This document shows positions 44,552 to 54,353 of a stretch of DNA of 64,000 bases, piece by piece. Position numbers and translations under genes: made by a program. Where the stretch lies: contig CAZFOO010000003.1 in the NCBI GenBank assembly GCA_964520585.1, forward strand, positions 1-64,000, in the 5' to 3' direction. Origin of the DNA: PXAP01 sp964520585. GTDB taxonomy: Bacteria > Bacteroidota > Bacteroidia > Bacteroidales > PUMT01. Position 1 is the first letter of the stretch. Each line of letters opens with the position of its first letter. The notes beneath the pieces are model-generated. The model had not been told where the DNA came from. It saw only the letters and a program-made list of their open reading frames with translations, and ran no database searches.

Positions 44552-46129
44552 ATGAAATTATTTTACGAAGTATATTTGCAATATAAAAATCAACTGCGAC
44601 TTAGCATGAATTTAAATCTTATCTCTTACATCCGGATTACCGGTACTCAAATTTCATGGCCTCATAAAACAGGCCTGCAGGCCACCGGATTCCTCCAACC
44701 CCCGCGGTTGCCGGTCCTGTGGATTATTTTTATTGCATGGTTGTCTGTTTTTGCATCATGCACCAGAGAGGAAACAACGGTTATTATTTACCATACAAAT
44801 GATTCTCACGCACAGCTCGACAATTTGCCTGCCTTAGCATGGCTAATTGAAGAAGATCGTAAAACTAATCCTTATGTTTATCTGGTTAGTGCGGGTGATA
44901 TTTTTTCAGGTAACCCCATGGTTGATTATTACGATCCTCCGGGATACCCTAAAATTGACATTATGAACCGGGCAGGATATGATCTTAACACCATAGGCAA
45001 TCATGAATTTGATTATGGCCCGGAGGTGTTGAACGATCGGATGGAGCAGGCAGATTTCCCTTTTATTCTTGCAAATATTCATGCTGGTTTTAGCGGATTG
45101 GTACAACCTGAACCATATCATATTATTAAGGCCGGCAATAGAGATATTGCCTTTTTCGGTTTGGTTCAGTTAAATCATATGGGAATACCATCGGCTCATC
45201 CCGATAACCTCAAGGGGATGGAGTTTTATCCTCCTCTGGAGACGGCCGGTGAGTTTGATTTTCTGGCTGGAGCGAATGATGCCGTGATTGCACTTACTCA
45301 TCATGGTTTCGTGTCTGATACCCTTCTTGCATGGGAGCATCCGTGGATAGATGTTATAATTGGTGGTCATAGTCATACTCTCACTCCTGAACCCCGCAAA
45401 TTCAATGATGTTATCGTCACCACTGCCGGCTCCAGGTTACAACACATAGGTAAAGTCAGCCTTTATTTCCGCGGCAAGGAGCTTGTGAAAAGAGAGGCAG
45501 TGATGATAAGTGTGGAAAGTATTAATGGTCATGATGAAGAGCTAGCCTCTCTTGTCGAAGAATATAATGATAATCCCGATTTAAACCGTACAATTGGCCG
45601 GTTGGTCAGGCCAATCGAAGGAAAACCCGGATTGGGTGCATTCATAACGGATGCTTACCGCGAATTTGGCAACTTTGATTTTGCCTTTCAGAATTATGGA
45701 GGGATAAGAGTAAACAGGCTCGAAGGGGATATTGTGGTTAAGGACATTTTTGAGATGGACCCTTTTGGCAACCAATTGGTGAGTATTAGTTTAAGTTACC
45801 CGGAGCTTCAGAAACTTATCCAAAACAGCCTTATGGATGATTATTCACCCTCTTTGCAAATGTCCGGTGGATTAATTGAAATACATATTGAACGTAATGG
45901 TGTTTTGAAGCAGGTCAGGATATTGGATGAAAATCTTGAAGAATTGGATAACGGCAGAAAATACCTGACCGCTATGCCAAGCTATGTGGCCAGTGCATTT
46001 GATTTTGACCACCAGGATCCTGTCAGTGATATGGGAATAATGACCGCTGAAGTTCTTATAGATCATATTTCTATAATGAAGAAAGTAGATTTTAGCTGGT
46101 CGGAAAGAAGCAAAGTAATTATTTATTAA
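44552..46129 (+). CDS. 5'-nucleotidase/UshA-type metallophosphatase lipoprotein
   Basis: 525 aa. All calcineurin-type motifs are present: NDSHAQ, GDIFSGNP, GNHEFDYG, THHG and GGHSHT. A C-terminal 5'-nucleotidase domain follows (about 340-525). A hydrophobic stretch ends at FASC, so C70 is probably a lipidated cysteine. The N-terminal 50 residues before it are too long for a signal peptide, so the true start may be M19 or a later non-ATG codon near residue 53. The enzyme would hydrolyse nucleotides on the periplasmic side. Confidence 0.85.
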   Translation: MKLFYEVYLQYKNQLRLSMNLNLISYIRITGTQISWPHKTGLQATGFLQPPRLPVLWIIFIAWLSVFASCTREETTVIIYHTNDSHAQLDNLPALAWLIEEDRKTNPYVYLVSAGDIFSGNPMVDYYDPPGYPKIDIMNRAGYDLNTIGNHEFDYGPEVLNDRMEQADFPFILANIHAGFSGLVQPEPYHIIKAGNRDIAFFGLVQLNHMGIPSAHPDNLKGMEFYPPLETAGEFDFLAGANDAVIALTHHGFVSDTLLAWEHPWIDVIIGGHSHTLTPEPRKFNDVIVTTAGSRLQHIGKVSLYFRGKELVKREAVMISVESINGHDEELASLVEEYNDNPDLNRTIGRLVRPIEGKPGLGAFITDAYREFGNFDFAFQNYGGIRVNRLEGDIVVKDIFEMDPFGNQLVSISLSYPELQKLIQNSLMDDYSPSLQMSGGLIEIHIERNGVLKQVRILDENLEELDNGRKYLTAMPSYVASAFDFDHQDPVSDMGIMTAEVLIDHISIMKKVDFSWSERSKVIIY

Positions 46130-46377
46130 TAGTCCCTATACTAATAATTGCTTGTTAAGGGTGTTTGCAATACCTGCCTTTCGGGCAAAGATTGCCAAGC
46201 CATTATGGCTGTCTGGGAAGCTTGTTTTAAAGGTAACCTGAAAAAAGGTATTGAATGAATCATGTATTATCCATCCGCGGTTAGCACTTTACAAAAAGTT
46301 CGTTTATGCCAAAAAGATTGAATTGAGGAAATATTGCCAACAAGAGGCGGAGTACAACGAAAAATATGAAGATAGTT
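46130..46377 (+). pseudogene. Open frames without starts, possible gene remnants
   Basis: Two frames stay open but lack a plausible start codon: one near 46147-46258 with Cys-rich residues (VCNTCLSGKDC), and one ending at 46391 with charged residues (KKFVYAKKIELRKYCQQEAE). Together with the small TPR frame next door they suggest decayed genes. Chance cannot be excluded. Confidence 0.25.
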
Positions 46378-46593
46378 TTATAAAAGTGTAAGATATTTTA
46401 TAAGCAAAACAGTGTTTTTAGAACCAAGTCCGACTGCGGTGGTCCAGTCGCTGAAAGCCCCGTCAACATCTTTAAGACAGAATTTAATCATTCCACGTGC
46501 ACAATATGCATCAGCAATTTCGGGGCTTTTTGTTATTTCCTCATTGAAATCATGGATTATTTCATTAAGAGCTTGATGTGTGATTTTATTCAT
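46378..46593 (-). CDS. Small TPR-like protein or fragment
   Basis: 71 aa. AYCARGMIKFCLKDVDGAFSDWTTAVGLG matches one tetratricopeptide repeat plus part of another in spacing (A-x3-RG-x3-F-x4-GA-x2-DW-x-AV-x-LG). A lone TPR unit cannot form a normal superhelix, so this may be a fragment or a short adaptor. No other context supports a function. Confidence 0.45.
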   Translation of the reverse strand: MNKITHQALNEIIHDFNEEITKSPEIADAYCARGMIKFCLKDVDGAFSDWTTAVGLGSKNTVLLIKYLTLL

Positions 46594-46639
46594 GAGAGAG
46601 TCGAAATGTTTACCGGGAATCTGAACATTTAAAAAATAA

Positions 46640-46647
46640 TAAATTTG
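46640..46647 (+). promoter_or_regulatory. Candidate promoter -7 element of the GNAT gene
   Basis: TAAATTTG fits TAnnTTTG and lies 86 bases before the GNAT start. Confidence 0.3.
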
Positions 46648-46732
46648 TTACCTTTTAATACGCTGGAATGCTTCAATAGGTTGCATAAAATGACCGAAAT
46701 AACTAATAAGTCCTTATAAAATCCAATTACTC

Positions 46733-47317
46733 ATGCAAGAAAACGTTAAAACATTTTATCTTGAAATTTTGGCCGTGGATCAGGTTCTGCTTAAGAAAGG
46801 GTTCAGTAGAAAAATTCAAATTCGTGAGGTTGAGAATAGTGCATATCTTAATTTCATTTTGTTTGCAGGAGTCGGGCTGCCATGGCGATGGTACAGCAGG
46901 TTAAAATGGACGGTTGCCCAATGGGAAGAATACTTTGCTGCCAGGGAGGTGAAAACTTTTTTAGGCTTTTCCGGGAATAAGCTTATTGGCTATTATGAAC
47001 TTGAATTTCAAGAGATAAATAATGTTGAACTCAAATTTTTTGGAGTGCTTCCTGCACATATTGGTGAAGGCTTGGGCGGGATGTTGCTTTCACATGCTAT
47101 AAAAAGTGCTCTCGATAATGGCGCCGGAAGAATATGGCTGCATACCTGTTCCAATGACTCACAGGCCGCACTCGGAAATTACTTGTCCAGGGGATTCAGA
47201 ATATACAGGGAAGAAGAAAATGTCGAATTTGTGCCCGGGAAAGATGAGCTTATAGAAATGGTCTCCGGTTTTTTCAGTGATTATTTCGATCTTTATGGTA
47301 ATAATAAAAAAATATAG
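46733..47317 (+). CDS. GNAT family N-acetyltransferase
   Basis: 194 aa. The acetyl-CoA binding loop is in FFGVLPAHIGEGLGGMLL (the RxxGxG/A-type motif is IGEGLG), and the strand-helix WLHTCSNDSQAALGNYLSRGFRIYREE completes the fold. The substrate is unknown. It stands alone on the plus strand. Confidence 0.85.
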   Translation: MQENVKTFYLEILAVDQVLLKKGFSRKIQIREVENSAYLNFILFAGVGLPWRWYSRLKWTVAQWEEYFAAREVKTFLGFSGNKLIGYYELEFQEINNVELKFFGVLPAHIGEGLGGMLLSHAIKSALDNGAGRIWLHTCSNDSQAALGNYLSRGFRIYREEENVEFVPGKDELIEMVSGFFSDYFDLYGNNKKI

Positions 47318-47860
47318 CATCATGCAGTCAGTTGGCTCCTGAGTAACATATAATCATATATCTTTGAGGATATTGATCTATGTCCATAGGCATCACATTT
47401 GCCGGTTTTTTGAATTTTACAGCATCACGGGATTTCTTTCTTAATTGATTATGGTTTTTATGTTTCCTTATATTAGTAAACATGTATTCTGAAAATAAAT
47501 TAATACTGTGATGGAGGTCCTCTATTAGTATTTTATTACTATTTTCGGGACATATTTTGTAGATTGCGGGACTTTAACTCCTTGTTATATTTTTACCGGC
47601 GTTCATTTTTTGCTTATTATCATTAGTGTACGATTTATTTTATTAATATCATAGCTAATGCTTTATATTACAGGCTGTTAAAGCTTGATTATTGCCGTGT
47701 CGATTTCATTTAAAAAATTGTATTTTAGCTTCAATAAGTATAAATTTAGTATTGATATTCAAATAGATACGCATTAAAGGTTTGAAGATTTTATTTAATC
47801 GGACACTTTTGGCTTATTATGTTTTTTTAATCCAGCGATAATTCATCACAGTAAAATCAT
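47318..47860. other. 543-base intergenic stretch
   Basis: AT-rich, no coding region or structured RNA recognised. It should contain the promoter of the PAS histidine kinase, but no full TAnnTTTG match stands out. Confidence 0.5.
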
Positions 47861-48967
47861 ATGTTTGATTTCAGATTACGTGACCAGGAAGAAGATATAC
47901 GTCGTCAGGCCCGTGCTATTATAAAGAGTCCGTGCTTTAATTCCCTCCTTGATGATATTCCCAATATGATCATTATAATGAACCAAAGGCGGCAGATTAT
48001 CTATATGAACAAAAAGTTTTCCGAGACCGTACATAAAAAAACCGGCAATGGGAAAATTGGATTAAGACCGGGAGAGTGCCTGCTGTGTGTACACGCAGCT
48101 GATGGAAATTTCGGGTGCGGCAGCACCGATTTTTGTAAGGTCTGCGGATTTGCCAATGCAATAAAAAAAAGTGAAAAGGGAGAAAATGCTACCGGAGAAT
48201 GCAATATAACGCTCGATCACGGAGAAACTCTTACTTTCAGTGTGCATACCAGGCCCTTCCAGGATAACGGAAGTCAGTATATATTTGCCTACATGCAGGA
48301 TATAAGTGATTATAAGACCAGGCAGATGCTGGAAAATATTTTCCTCCATGATATTAATAATTCTGTTACTGCGCTTAACGGGTTAAACGAAATGATAGAT
48401 GAACTTCCTATAAAAGAAGCTAAATCTTATATAAACGATCTTTCTCTTCGACTGACTGATGAGATTCATTCATACCGGCTCATTACAGAGGCTGAAAACC
48501 ACTTACTTTCAATTCTTGTTTCAGAGGTAAGTCTGGATGATCTTATAGATGATGTACTAAGGTCCCTGTTGAATATCCGGAGTCTCCGCAACCGGAAAGT
48601 TAAGCATGAAAAATCAGGATTTCTGATCCATACAGATGAAACCCTGCTTCGAAGAGTCTTGATAAATACCATAAAAAATGCCCTTGAAGCCAGTAATGAC
48701 AAGGAGGAAGTGAAAATTTATTCTACTAAAAAAGAGAATGACGAGAATTATAATATCAATGTTAAGAGTATTCCGGTCATTCCCAAGGATATTCAATTAC
48801 AGTTGTTCCAGCGTGCCTTTACTACAAAAGGTGCCGGAAGGGGATGGGGTACATACAGCATAAGGCTTCTTACTGAAAGATATCTTGACGGGAAGGTCGG
48901 GTTTATCTCTGATTTAAAAAACAGGACCATTTTTACGATAAGTGTTCCGTCACTTAAGGAGGATTAA
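47861..48967 (+). CDS. PAS histidine kinase with Cys-rich sensor domain
   Basis: 368 aa, soluble. The N-terminal PAS region (about 25-150) has six cysteines including C73-x2-C76, C86 and C92-x2-C95, which could bind zinc, an Fe-S cluster or respond to redox. The H-box is FLHDINNSV with H163. The ATPase domain has an N-box (LINTIKNALEAS) and GRGWGTYSIRLL. The G1 box is degenerate (NINVKSIPVIPKD), which is a feature of this subfamily. No membrane segment. Single-domain response regulators elsewhere in the window could be partners. Confidence 0.88.
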   Translation: MFDFRLRDQEEDIRRQARAIIKSPCFNSLLDDIPNMIIIMNQRRQIIYMNKKFSETVHKKTGNGKIGLRPGECLLCVHAADGNFGCGSTDFCKVCGFANAIKKSEKGENATGECNITLDHGETLTFSVHTRPFQDNGSQYIFAYMQDISDYKTRQMLENIFLHDINNSVTALNGLNEMIDELPIKEAKSYINDLSLRLTDEIHSYRLITEAENHLLSILVSEVSLDDLIDDVLRSLLNIRSLRNRKVKHEKSGFLIHTDETLLRRVLINTIKNALEASNDKEEVKIYSTKKENDENYNINVKSIPVIPKDIQLQLFQRAFTTKGAGRGWGTYSIRLLTERYLDGKVGFISDLKNRTIFTISVPSLKED

Positions 48968-48988
48968 GCAGATTTTCTGATATATAAA

Positions 48989-50905
48989 TTAATTTTTATC
49001 CTCCATATCATTTAGGCGGAAGCACCTGACCCAATCAACATCAAGGCTTGTTGGCAATCCGGAACCATCGGCATCGGGTTCTAAACCTGAACTTAACAGT
49101 ATATACATTGGTTCCTGCGGCACGCCTTCATTTTCTGTTTTAACTACGGTGTCATTAATCTTCCAGACCAGCTTGCCGGGATACCACTCAAGCCGGAAGA
49201 TAAAGAATCCTTTAGAGAAATCAATCTTTCCCAAACTATTTGAATTTCTTTGAACCTCATCCGGTTTGTGTTTTGACATCCAGTAAGAGTTAAGCTCAAT
49301 CCATTTTTTCTTTCTTCCCGAGAATTTAAAAATATCAATATGGGGAACCTGTCTGTCCGAAAGAAGCCAGAAGGCATGGAATACCGATGGTGAAGAATGC
49401 ATACGTACCTTGGCCTCAAAAGCACCATATTGCTGTCTGAAACTTTCTCCTGTATTTATAATAGCCGAGGTATATTCAAATTTTTTCGGGAAAAACCCGA
49501 TTGCCGGATCCCATGCCTGACCCGTAACGACCTCTCTCCGGGTATGTAGTTTCAGTAATCCCTTATCCAGCTCGATATTATTGCTTTCCGGATAAAAGTG
49601 CTTGTCCGAGGCCAGTGAATAACTCTGATCCAGTAATTGATTTCCCCAGAAATACCTGGTCAGCCATTTGCTTGTATCTAAATCATGCCCGGAGAAATCA
49701 TCGGAAAATATAAGTTCCCATTTTTTTAGTTCGTTAAACTTGCCGGAAAGGTATAATTTATTATACCATTTAAGTTTGGGAGATCTTTTTAGTTCCTGAT
49801 ATTCCCGTAATTGCTGATATTCTGGCGATTGCTTAAATTTGTCGCGGGATTCGAGGTAGACCCTCGCTTCTTTGAATTCAGGCGAATCAATATATTTTTC
49901 CAGTTCGGTGAACTTTTCAAGCTCGGGTGAGTTGTGCAGTTCTCTGAAATACTTAAGATCTTTGGAATTCCTGAGTTTAAAGTATGATCTGAATTTAACC
50001 GATTTTTTCAAAGTTTTATAATCATTCAGCTTATGCAGTTCGGCCGCCTTTTCTAAGGCAAAATCTTTTTTTGCATCCCTGAAGCCGGGTGAATTGATAA
50101 AATCTTCAAGTTCCAGGTATTTTTCCAGTTCTGGAGAATTTTCCATCATCTTAAAATTGGCAAAAGCTTTATTCTCCTGCAATTTTTGATATGCCCTGAT
50201 ATCAGGTTCTGATTTCAGTTTCATATACTCCCTGTACTTTTCGTATTCAGGGGTACTTTTGAATTCTGAGGAGGAAAGGGCCTTTTTCATCATAATAAAT
50301 TCCGAAGAATTTATCAGCTGCTGCAACTCCTCGAAATGCGCCAACTTCTTGCTGTCCTCCAGTTCCTTAAGGGCCTTGTAGTTCTTTGAATATTTAATTT
50401 TGAAATAATCCTTTATTTCCGGTGTCTTTTTAAGAGTTTTATAATCGAGATATTTTTGCCAGGCTTCAGAATCTTTAAATCTCGATTTTTTAACAGCCCT
50501 GAATTGACCGGATTTAACATATTTTTCCAGTTCCTCGAATTCCCTGATCTCAGTGGAATTGTCCAATTGCATAAAATCATCAAATTCTTTTGAAGCAACA
50601 AACCTGAAATATCCCTTTATCTCACGTGAATTTTTCAGGGCTTTGTACTCCCGGAGTTTATGATAAGGTTCTGATCCCTTAAAGCGTTTGGCATTAATAT
50701 GCTTTTTCCGGTCCTCAAAATCCTGTGAAGTGACTATTTCTTCCAGCTCGAGGAATCTTCGAGGTTCACCGGATTCCTCGTAGCGCAGGAATTCTTCATA
50801 CTCTTTCCTGAGTTCCTGGTCTTTGGCTTCGAGTCTTGATGTCCCTGGTATTAGTCCCAGCGCGGACTTAATTCTGAACTTGAGTTTCAATAAAGAGTTT
50901 GACAT
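48989..50905 (-). CDS. Alpha-helical repeat protein fused to a catalytically dead GH16 fold
   Basis: 638 aa from the chosen start (MSNSLLKLKFRIKSALGLIP at 50905); a start at 51010 would add 35 unlikely residues. Residues about 30-400 contain five tandem repeats of about 70 aa, each with the pattern S-x-ELE-x-F-x-ELE-x-Y, then S-x-EF, then LREY-x-LK, then Y-x-KL. The last 230 residues are a GH16 laminarinase/carrageenase fold (FWLLSDRQVPHIDIFKFSGR). The catalytic EIDIFE site reads HIDIFK (H522, D524, K527), so both glutamates are gone. No signal peptide is apparent. It likely binds polysaccharide or scaffolds. Confidence 0.8.
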   Translation of the reverse strand: MSNSLLKLKFRIKSALGLIPGTSRLEAKDQELRKEYEEFLRYEESGEPRRFLELEEIVTSQDFEDRKKHINAKRFKGSEPYHKLREYKALKNSREIKGYFRFVASKEFDDFMQLDNSTEIREFEELEKYVKSGQFRAVKKSRFKDSEAWQKYLDYKTLKKTPEIKDYFKIKYSKNYKALKELEDSKKLAHFEELQQLINSSEFIMMKKALSSSEFKSTPEYEKYREYMKLKSEPDIRAYQKLQENKAFANFKMMENSPELEKYLELEDFINSPGFRDAKKDFALEKAAELHKLNDYKTLKKSVKFRSYFKLRNSKDLKYFRELHNSPELEKFTELEKYIDSPEFKEARVYLESRDKFKQSPEYQQLREYQELKRSPKLKWYNKLYLSGKFNELKKWELIFSDDFSGHDLDTSKWLTRYFWGNQLLDQSYSLASDKHFYPESNNIELDKGLLKLHTRREVVTGQAWDPAIGFFPKKFEYTSAIINTGESFRQQYGAFEAKVRMHSSPSVFHAFWLLSDRQVPHIDIFKFSGRKKKWIELNSYWMSKHKPDEVQRNSNSLGKIDFSKGFFIFRLEWYPGKLVWKINDTVVKTENEGVPQEPMYILLSSGLEPDADGSGLPTSLDVDWVRCFRLNDMEDKN

Positions 50906-51068
50906 CGCCTTAAGCTTTGCTGTTAAATAAATTGAGTTAAAGATATACAAATCTTTTACGTTGGAAACATAATTAAGTTCTGAAATGTACATGAAATTTT
51001 TTTCAACCAATTTTCCATCAGAAATTCATTGAAAAATGAAAAAGGTACAGCACGGAAAATCGCTGAAG

Positions 51069-53192
51069 TTATTTTTTCCCCATACAGCAGCGTATAGCTT
51101 CCATAAGATGTTCTGTCTGAATTGGCTTTGTGATATATCCGTCACAACCTGCTTCACGATATCTTTCTTTTTCCCCGTTCATGGCATATGAGGTCTGAAT
51201 TATAACGGGGAGCTCCGGATTAATCTTATGTATATTGCCAAGTACATTTAAACCGGTTATGTCCGGGAGATTTGGATCGAGTAGTACAAGTGATAATGTC
51301 TGATCTTTTTTACATATATCGAGTGATTGTTTACCTGTCCTGGCCCACAGTATTTTTGCCCCGGTTTTTCGGAGCATGGTTTTGATGAGGTTAAAGTTAA
51401 CTTCGAGTTTTTCAACAACCAGGATTTTTCTTCCTTCAAGTATGGATCTGATTGTTGTTCGTGGACTATTATCCGGTTTTGTTTTGGTATCCTGCGCAGG
51501 CTGGTAAGGAATTTTCACTGAAAAACAAGATCCCTGCCCCTCTGTAGACTCGACCCAGATCGAACCTCCCAGAAGTTCGACGAGGCTTTTCGATATAGAA
51601 AGTCCAAGGCCTGCACCTCTGTAATTTTTGGTATTGGAATCATCAACCTGCCCGAAGCGGTCAAATATCATTTCCTGTTTTTCTTTACGTATCCCAATTC
51701 CTGTATCTTTAACAAAAAGAAGTATATTGCTTTTACCTTCCAGTCTTGAACCAATCTCAATTTTCCCTTTGTCAGTGAATTTTAGTGCGTTGCAGAGAAG
51801 ATTGGTAATTACCTGCCTTAGCCTTTTGGCATCGGTATATGTGTACAACTCAGCGGGGAAATTCTCCCTGTTCAGGATAAACTGCAGTTCATCTTCCTTA
51901 TCCTTTACCTGGAGTTTAAAAGAATCATAAATATCAATCAGCAGGGCATTTATATCACAAATTTCAGTCCGCATTGTAATTTGTCCTGCTTCAATTTTGG
52001 ATATGTCAACAATGTCGTCAATAAGCTGGAGAAGAACATCGGAATTTTCCTTAATTATTGCCGAAAAATTTTTCTTTTCCGCTATTGGAAGTTCAGGATC
52101 TGACAGCAGACCGGAAAGACCTACTATTGCATTCATAGGTGTCCTTATCTCATGTGACATGTTCGCCAGAAAGGCTGATTTAAGCCTGTCATTCTCTTCG
52201 GCTTTTTCTTTTGCCCTTATCCGTGCTTCTTCAATGAGTTTCCGGTTGCTTATATCATCCTTTATGGCTACAAAGTGAGTAATTTCCCCCTTTTGATTAT
52301 CTATAGACGATATACTGACAAATTCCCAGAACAGTGAGCCGTCTTTTTTTTTGTTAAGAATTTCTCCCTGCCAGTCATCTCCTGATTTTATTCTTTCCCA
52401 CATATCCCTGAAAAAGGATTCATCATGTTTCCCCGAATTAATGATATTCATGTTTTTCCCCATAACCTCTGCAAAGCTGTAGCCTGTTGTATTTACAAAT
52501 GCCGGATTTACATATTCGATATTTCCTTCCGGATCTGTTATTAATACGCAAACCGGAGAATTTCTGATTGCTTTGGAGAGGATCCTGAGTTTATATTCTG
52601 CTTCCCGCCTGAGAGTGATCTCTATGGAAATACCACCTATCTGCTTGTTATTCCGGTCATCCTGCATTAGGAATTTATGGGTCATATAAACCCTTTCTTT
52701 TCCGTTCTTGTCCGATACCACTTCCTCTACCATTATATTTTCGCCGGCAAGAACTCTTTTATCTTCCAGCATAATTCGCTCTGCAATTTCCCGGTCATAA
52801 ATATTATAAGGCGTTTTATTCAGGCAGTTGGATTTACCGAAAACCTTATCCATATATTTATTCAGGTAAACATATCTTATATCGCTGTTTTTTATAAACA
52901 CCCCCAGGGGAAGGTCATCCATAAAGTCGGCAAACTGGGTTTTTGTGTGTATGGAGGATCGCTGTTCATCTCTATGCCAGAACTTCATCATTGGCTTGAT
53001 GTAGATCCTGAAAAACAAAAAGGCTGTTATAAATGCCGTAATAATCAGGGAAGCAGCAATTATTAACAATATTACCGGACCACCATTTTCAAGGGCGGCA
53101 GAAACAGCAATACCCAAAAGAGCAGAGAATACTGTTATTATTACAGCTAATGACAGTACAGCCCTTACTACAACTTTTTTCTTGATTTGCAT
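51069..53192 (-). CDS. Hybrid sensor histidine kinase
   Basis: 707 aa. Two N-terminal transmembrane helices (about 8-35 and 38-66) enclose a tiny periplasmic loop. Two PAS domains (about 85-195 and 200-315) follow, then HisKA with SHEIRTPMNAIVG (H347), HATPase_c with NLLCNALKFTDKGKI and DTGIGI, and a C-terminal receiver domain (LSLVLLDPNLPDITG). It should phosphorylate its own receiver in response to an internal or membrane signal. There is no adjacent regulator gene. Confidence 0.93.
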   Translation of the reverse strand: MQIKKKVVVRAVLSLAVIITVFSALLGIAVSAALENGGPVILLIIAASLIITAFITAFLFFRIYIKPMMKFWHRDEQRSSIHTKTQFADFMDDLPLGVFIKNSDIRYVYLNKYMDKVFGKSNCLNKTPYNIYDREIAERIMLEDKRVLAGENIMVEEVVSDKNGKERVYMTHKFLMQDDRNNKQIGGISIEITLRREAEYKLRILSKAIRNSPVCVLITDPEGNIEYVNPAFVNTTGYSFAEVMGKNMNIINSGKHDESFFRDMWERIKSGDDWQGEILNKKKDGSLFWEFVSISSIDNQKGEITHFVAIKDDISNRKLIEEARIRAKEKAEENDRLKSAFLANMSHEIRTPMNAIVGLSGLLSDPELPIAEKKNFSAIIKENSDVLLQLIDDIVDISKIEAGQITMRTEICDINALLIDIYDSFKLQVKDKEDELQFILNRENFPAELYTYTDAKRLRQVITNLLCNALKFTDKGKIEIGSRLEGKSNILLFVKDTGIGIRKEKQEMIFDRFGQVDDSNTKNYRGAGLGLSISKSLVELLGGSIWVESTEGQGSCFSVKIPYQPAQDTKTKPDNSPRTTIRSILEGRKILVVEKLEVNFNLIKTMLRKTGAKILWARTGKQSLDICKKDQTLSLVLLDPNLPDITGLNVLGNIHKINPELPVIIQTSYAMNGEKERYREAGCDGYITKPIQTEHLMEAIRCCMGKK

Positions 53193-53611
53193 TTTATATG
53201 ATCCTCAATCCCATAACCAGGGCTGAAGTACGTTATTTTTTTTCAACTGTGGAAATAATTCAGTTTAAAACAGACAGCTTCAGACAGATAAGTTATCAAC
53301 ATCGACATATTACCATCAATTTCCGGTTGTTTATAAATAATTTTTATTGAATACCCTCATCCTTCACTACCAGATCAAAAGATCACTAAATTATCTGATG
53401 GTTTGACAGATTAAACTTTGCTCTCAAATGATAATATGTACACCTCATCTGCACAATAACTTAATGATCAGGTAATCCGGTTTGGCCAGTTAAATATTGT
53501 ATGGCTGGTCATCGGATAAATTTGCCGGATTTGGATTTGGCATACTGCAGCTAATTTTATAACTTTGATATACAGTTAGTTTACGTAATTATTAATTAAA
53601 ACAAATGAGCT
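53193..53611. other. Divergent intergenic region with a candidate promoter
   Basis: These 419 bases lie between the hybrid kinase and the lipoprotein gene. TAACTTTG at 53560-53567 with TTTG at 53536-53539 forms a good Bacteroidota -33/-7 pair 45 bases before the lipoprotein start. Nothing else is recognised. Confidence 0.5.
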
Positions 53612-54247
53612 ATGATTAAAGAAATTTGGAAATATGCAGGGATTGCGGCTCTAATGGTTTCCCTGTCTGCATGTGATGACGATGACAATGGGAATGATGA
53701 CCCTCAGAACGGACTCGAACCCGGAGAAATTGAATTCTCTGTCAGTGGTGATGTGAATGCCGAATATACAGGGTCCGGAATTTATGCCGATATTGACGAA
53801 AGTGCCGAAGAGCGTTTCTTTGCGCTTGTACTGACTTCGGATACTGGTGATAATATGACTCTGGTATTTGCAGTGGGTGGAAATTATCCCGGCGACGGTA
53901 CTTATAGTATACAGGATATTAATTTTGATCCGGAAGGGGGGTTTGATGGAGAATTAGATGAACCCACTAATCAATGGCTTACTAACCTGGATGAATTTGT
54001 CGCCTATGGAAGCCGGCAGGAAGGTGCGCAATCCCAACAGGTCATTGTATCCAAATCTGGAGATATTACCATAGAGATAGACGGCCAGAACTTGCTGGTT
54101 GGTGAATTTGATATTTCTGCCTCCGCCTATGAGTACGATCAGGTTGAAATGACTTTTGAAGAGCTTAGTGTTGAAATCAGCGGAAGTTTCAATGCCCTCC
54201 GTGGTGCTTATCAGCAAACCGGTAGTATCATGCCTTCCGGGTTTTAG
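53612..54247 (+). CDS. Hypothetical lipoprotein
   Basis: 211 aa. The signal peptide ends in LSAC (lipobox, lipidated Cys at residue 21), followed by a very acidic DDDD linker. Most of the rest is strand-rich with conserved Gly/Asp but no family I recognise. Localisation on the periplasmic or outer membrane surface is likely. The candidate promoter upstream and the absence of partners suggest independent expression. Confidence 0.65.
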   Translation: MIKEIWKYAGIAALMVSLSACDDDDNGNDDPQNGLEPGEIEFSVSGDVNAEYTGSGIYADIDESAEERFFALVLTSDTGDNMTLVFAVGGNYPGDGTYSIQDINFDPEGGFDGELDEPTNQWLTNLDEFVAYGSRQEGAQSQQVIVSKSGDITIEIDGQNLLVGEFDISASAYEYDQVEMTFEELSVEISGSFNALRGAYQQTGSIMPSGF

Positions 54248-54353
54248 ACCGGAATGACAGGGGAGAGTAACCGGCAAAAACAGCTAAGATCCCGATCCTG
54301 CAGAGAAACCGGTCCGGATAAATCGACCAGAAGGTTCCGGATTCGTATGTAAT

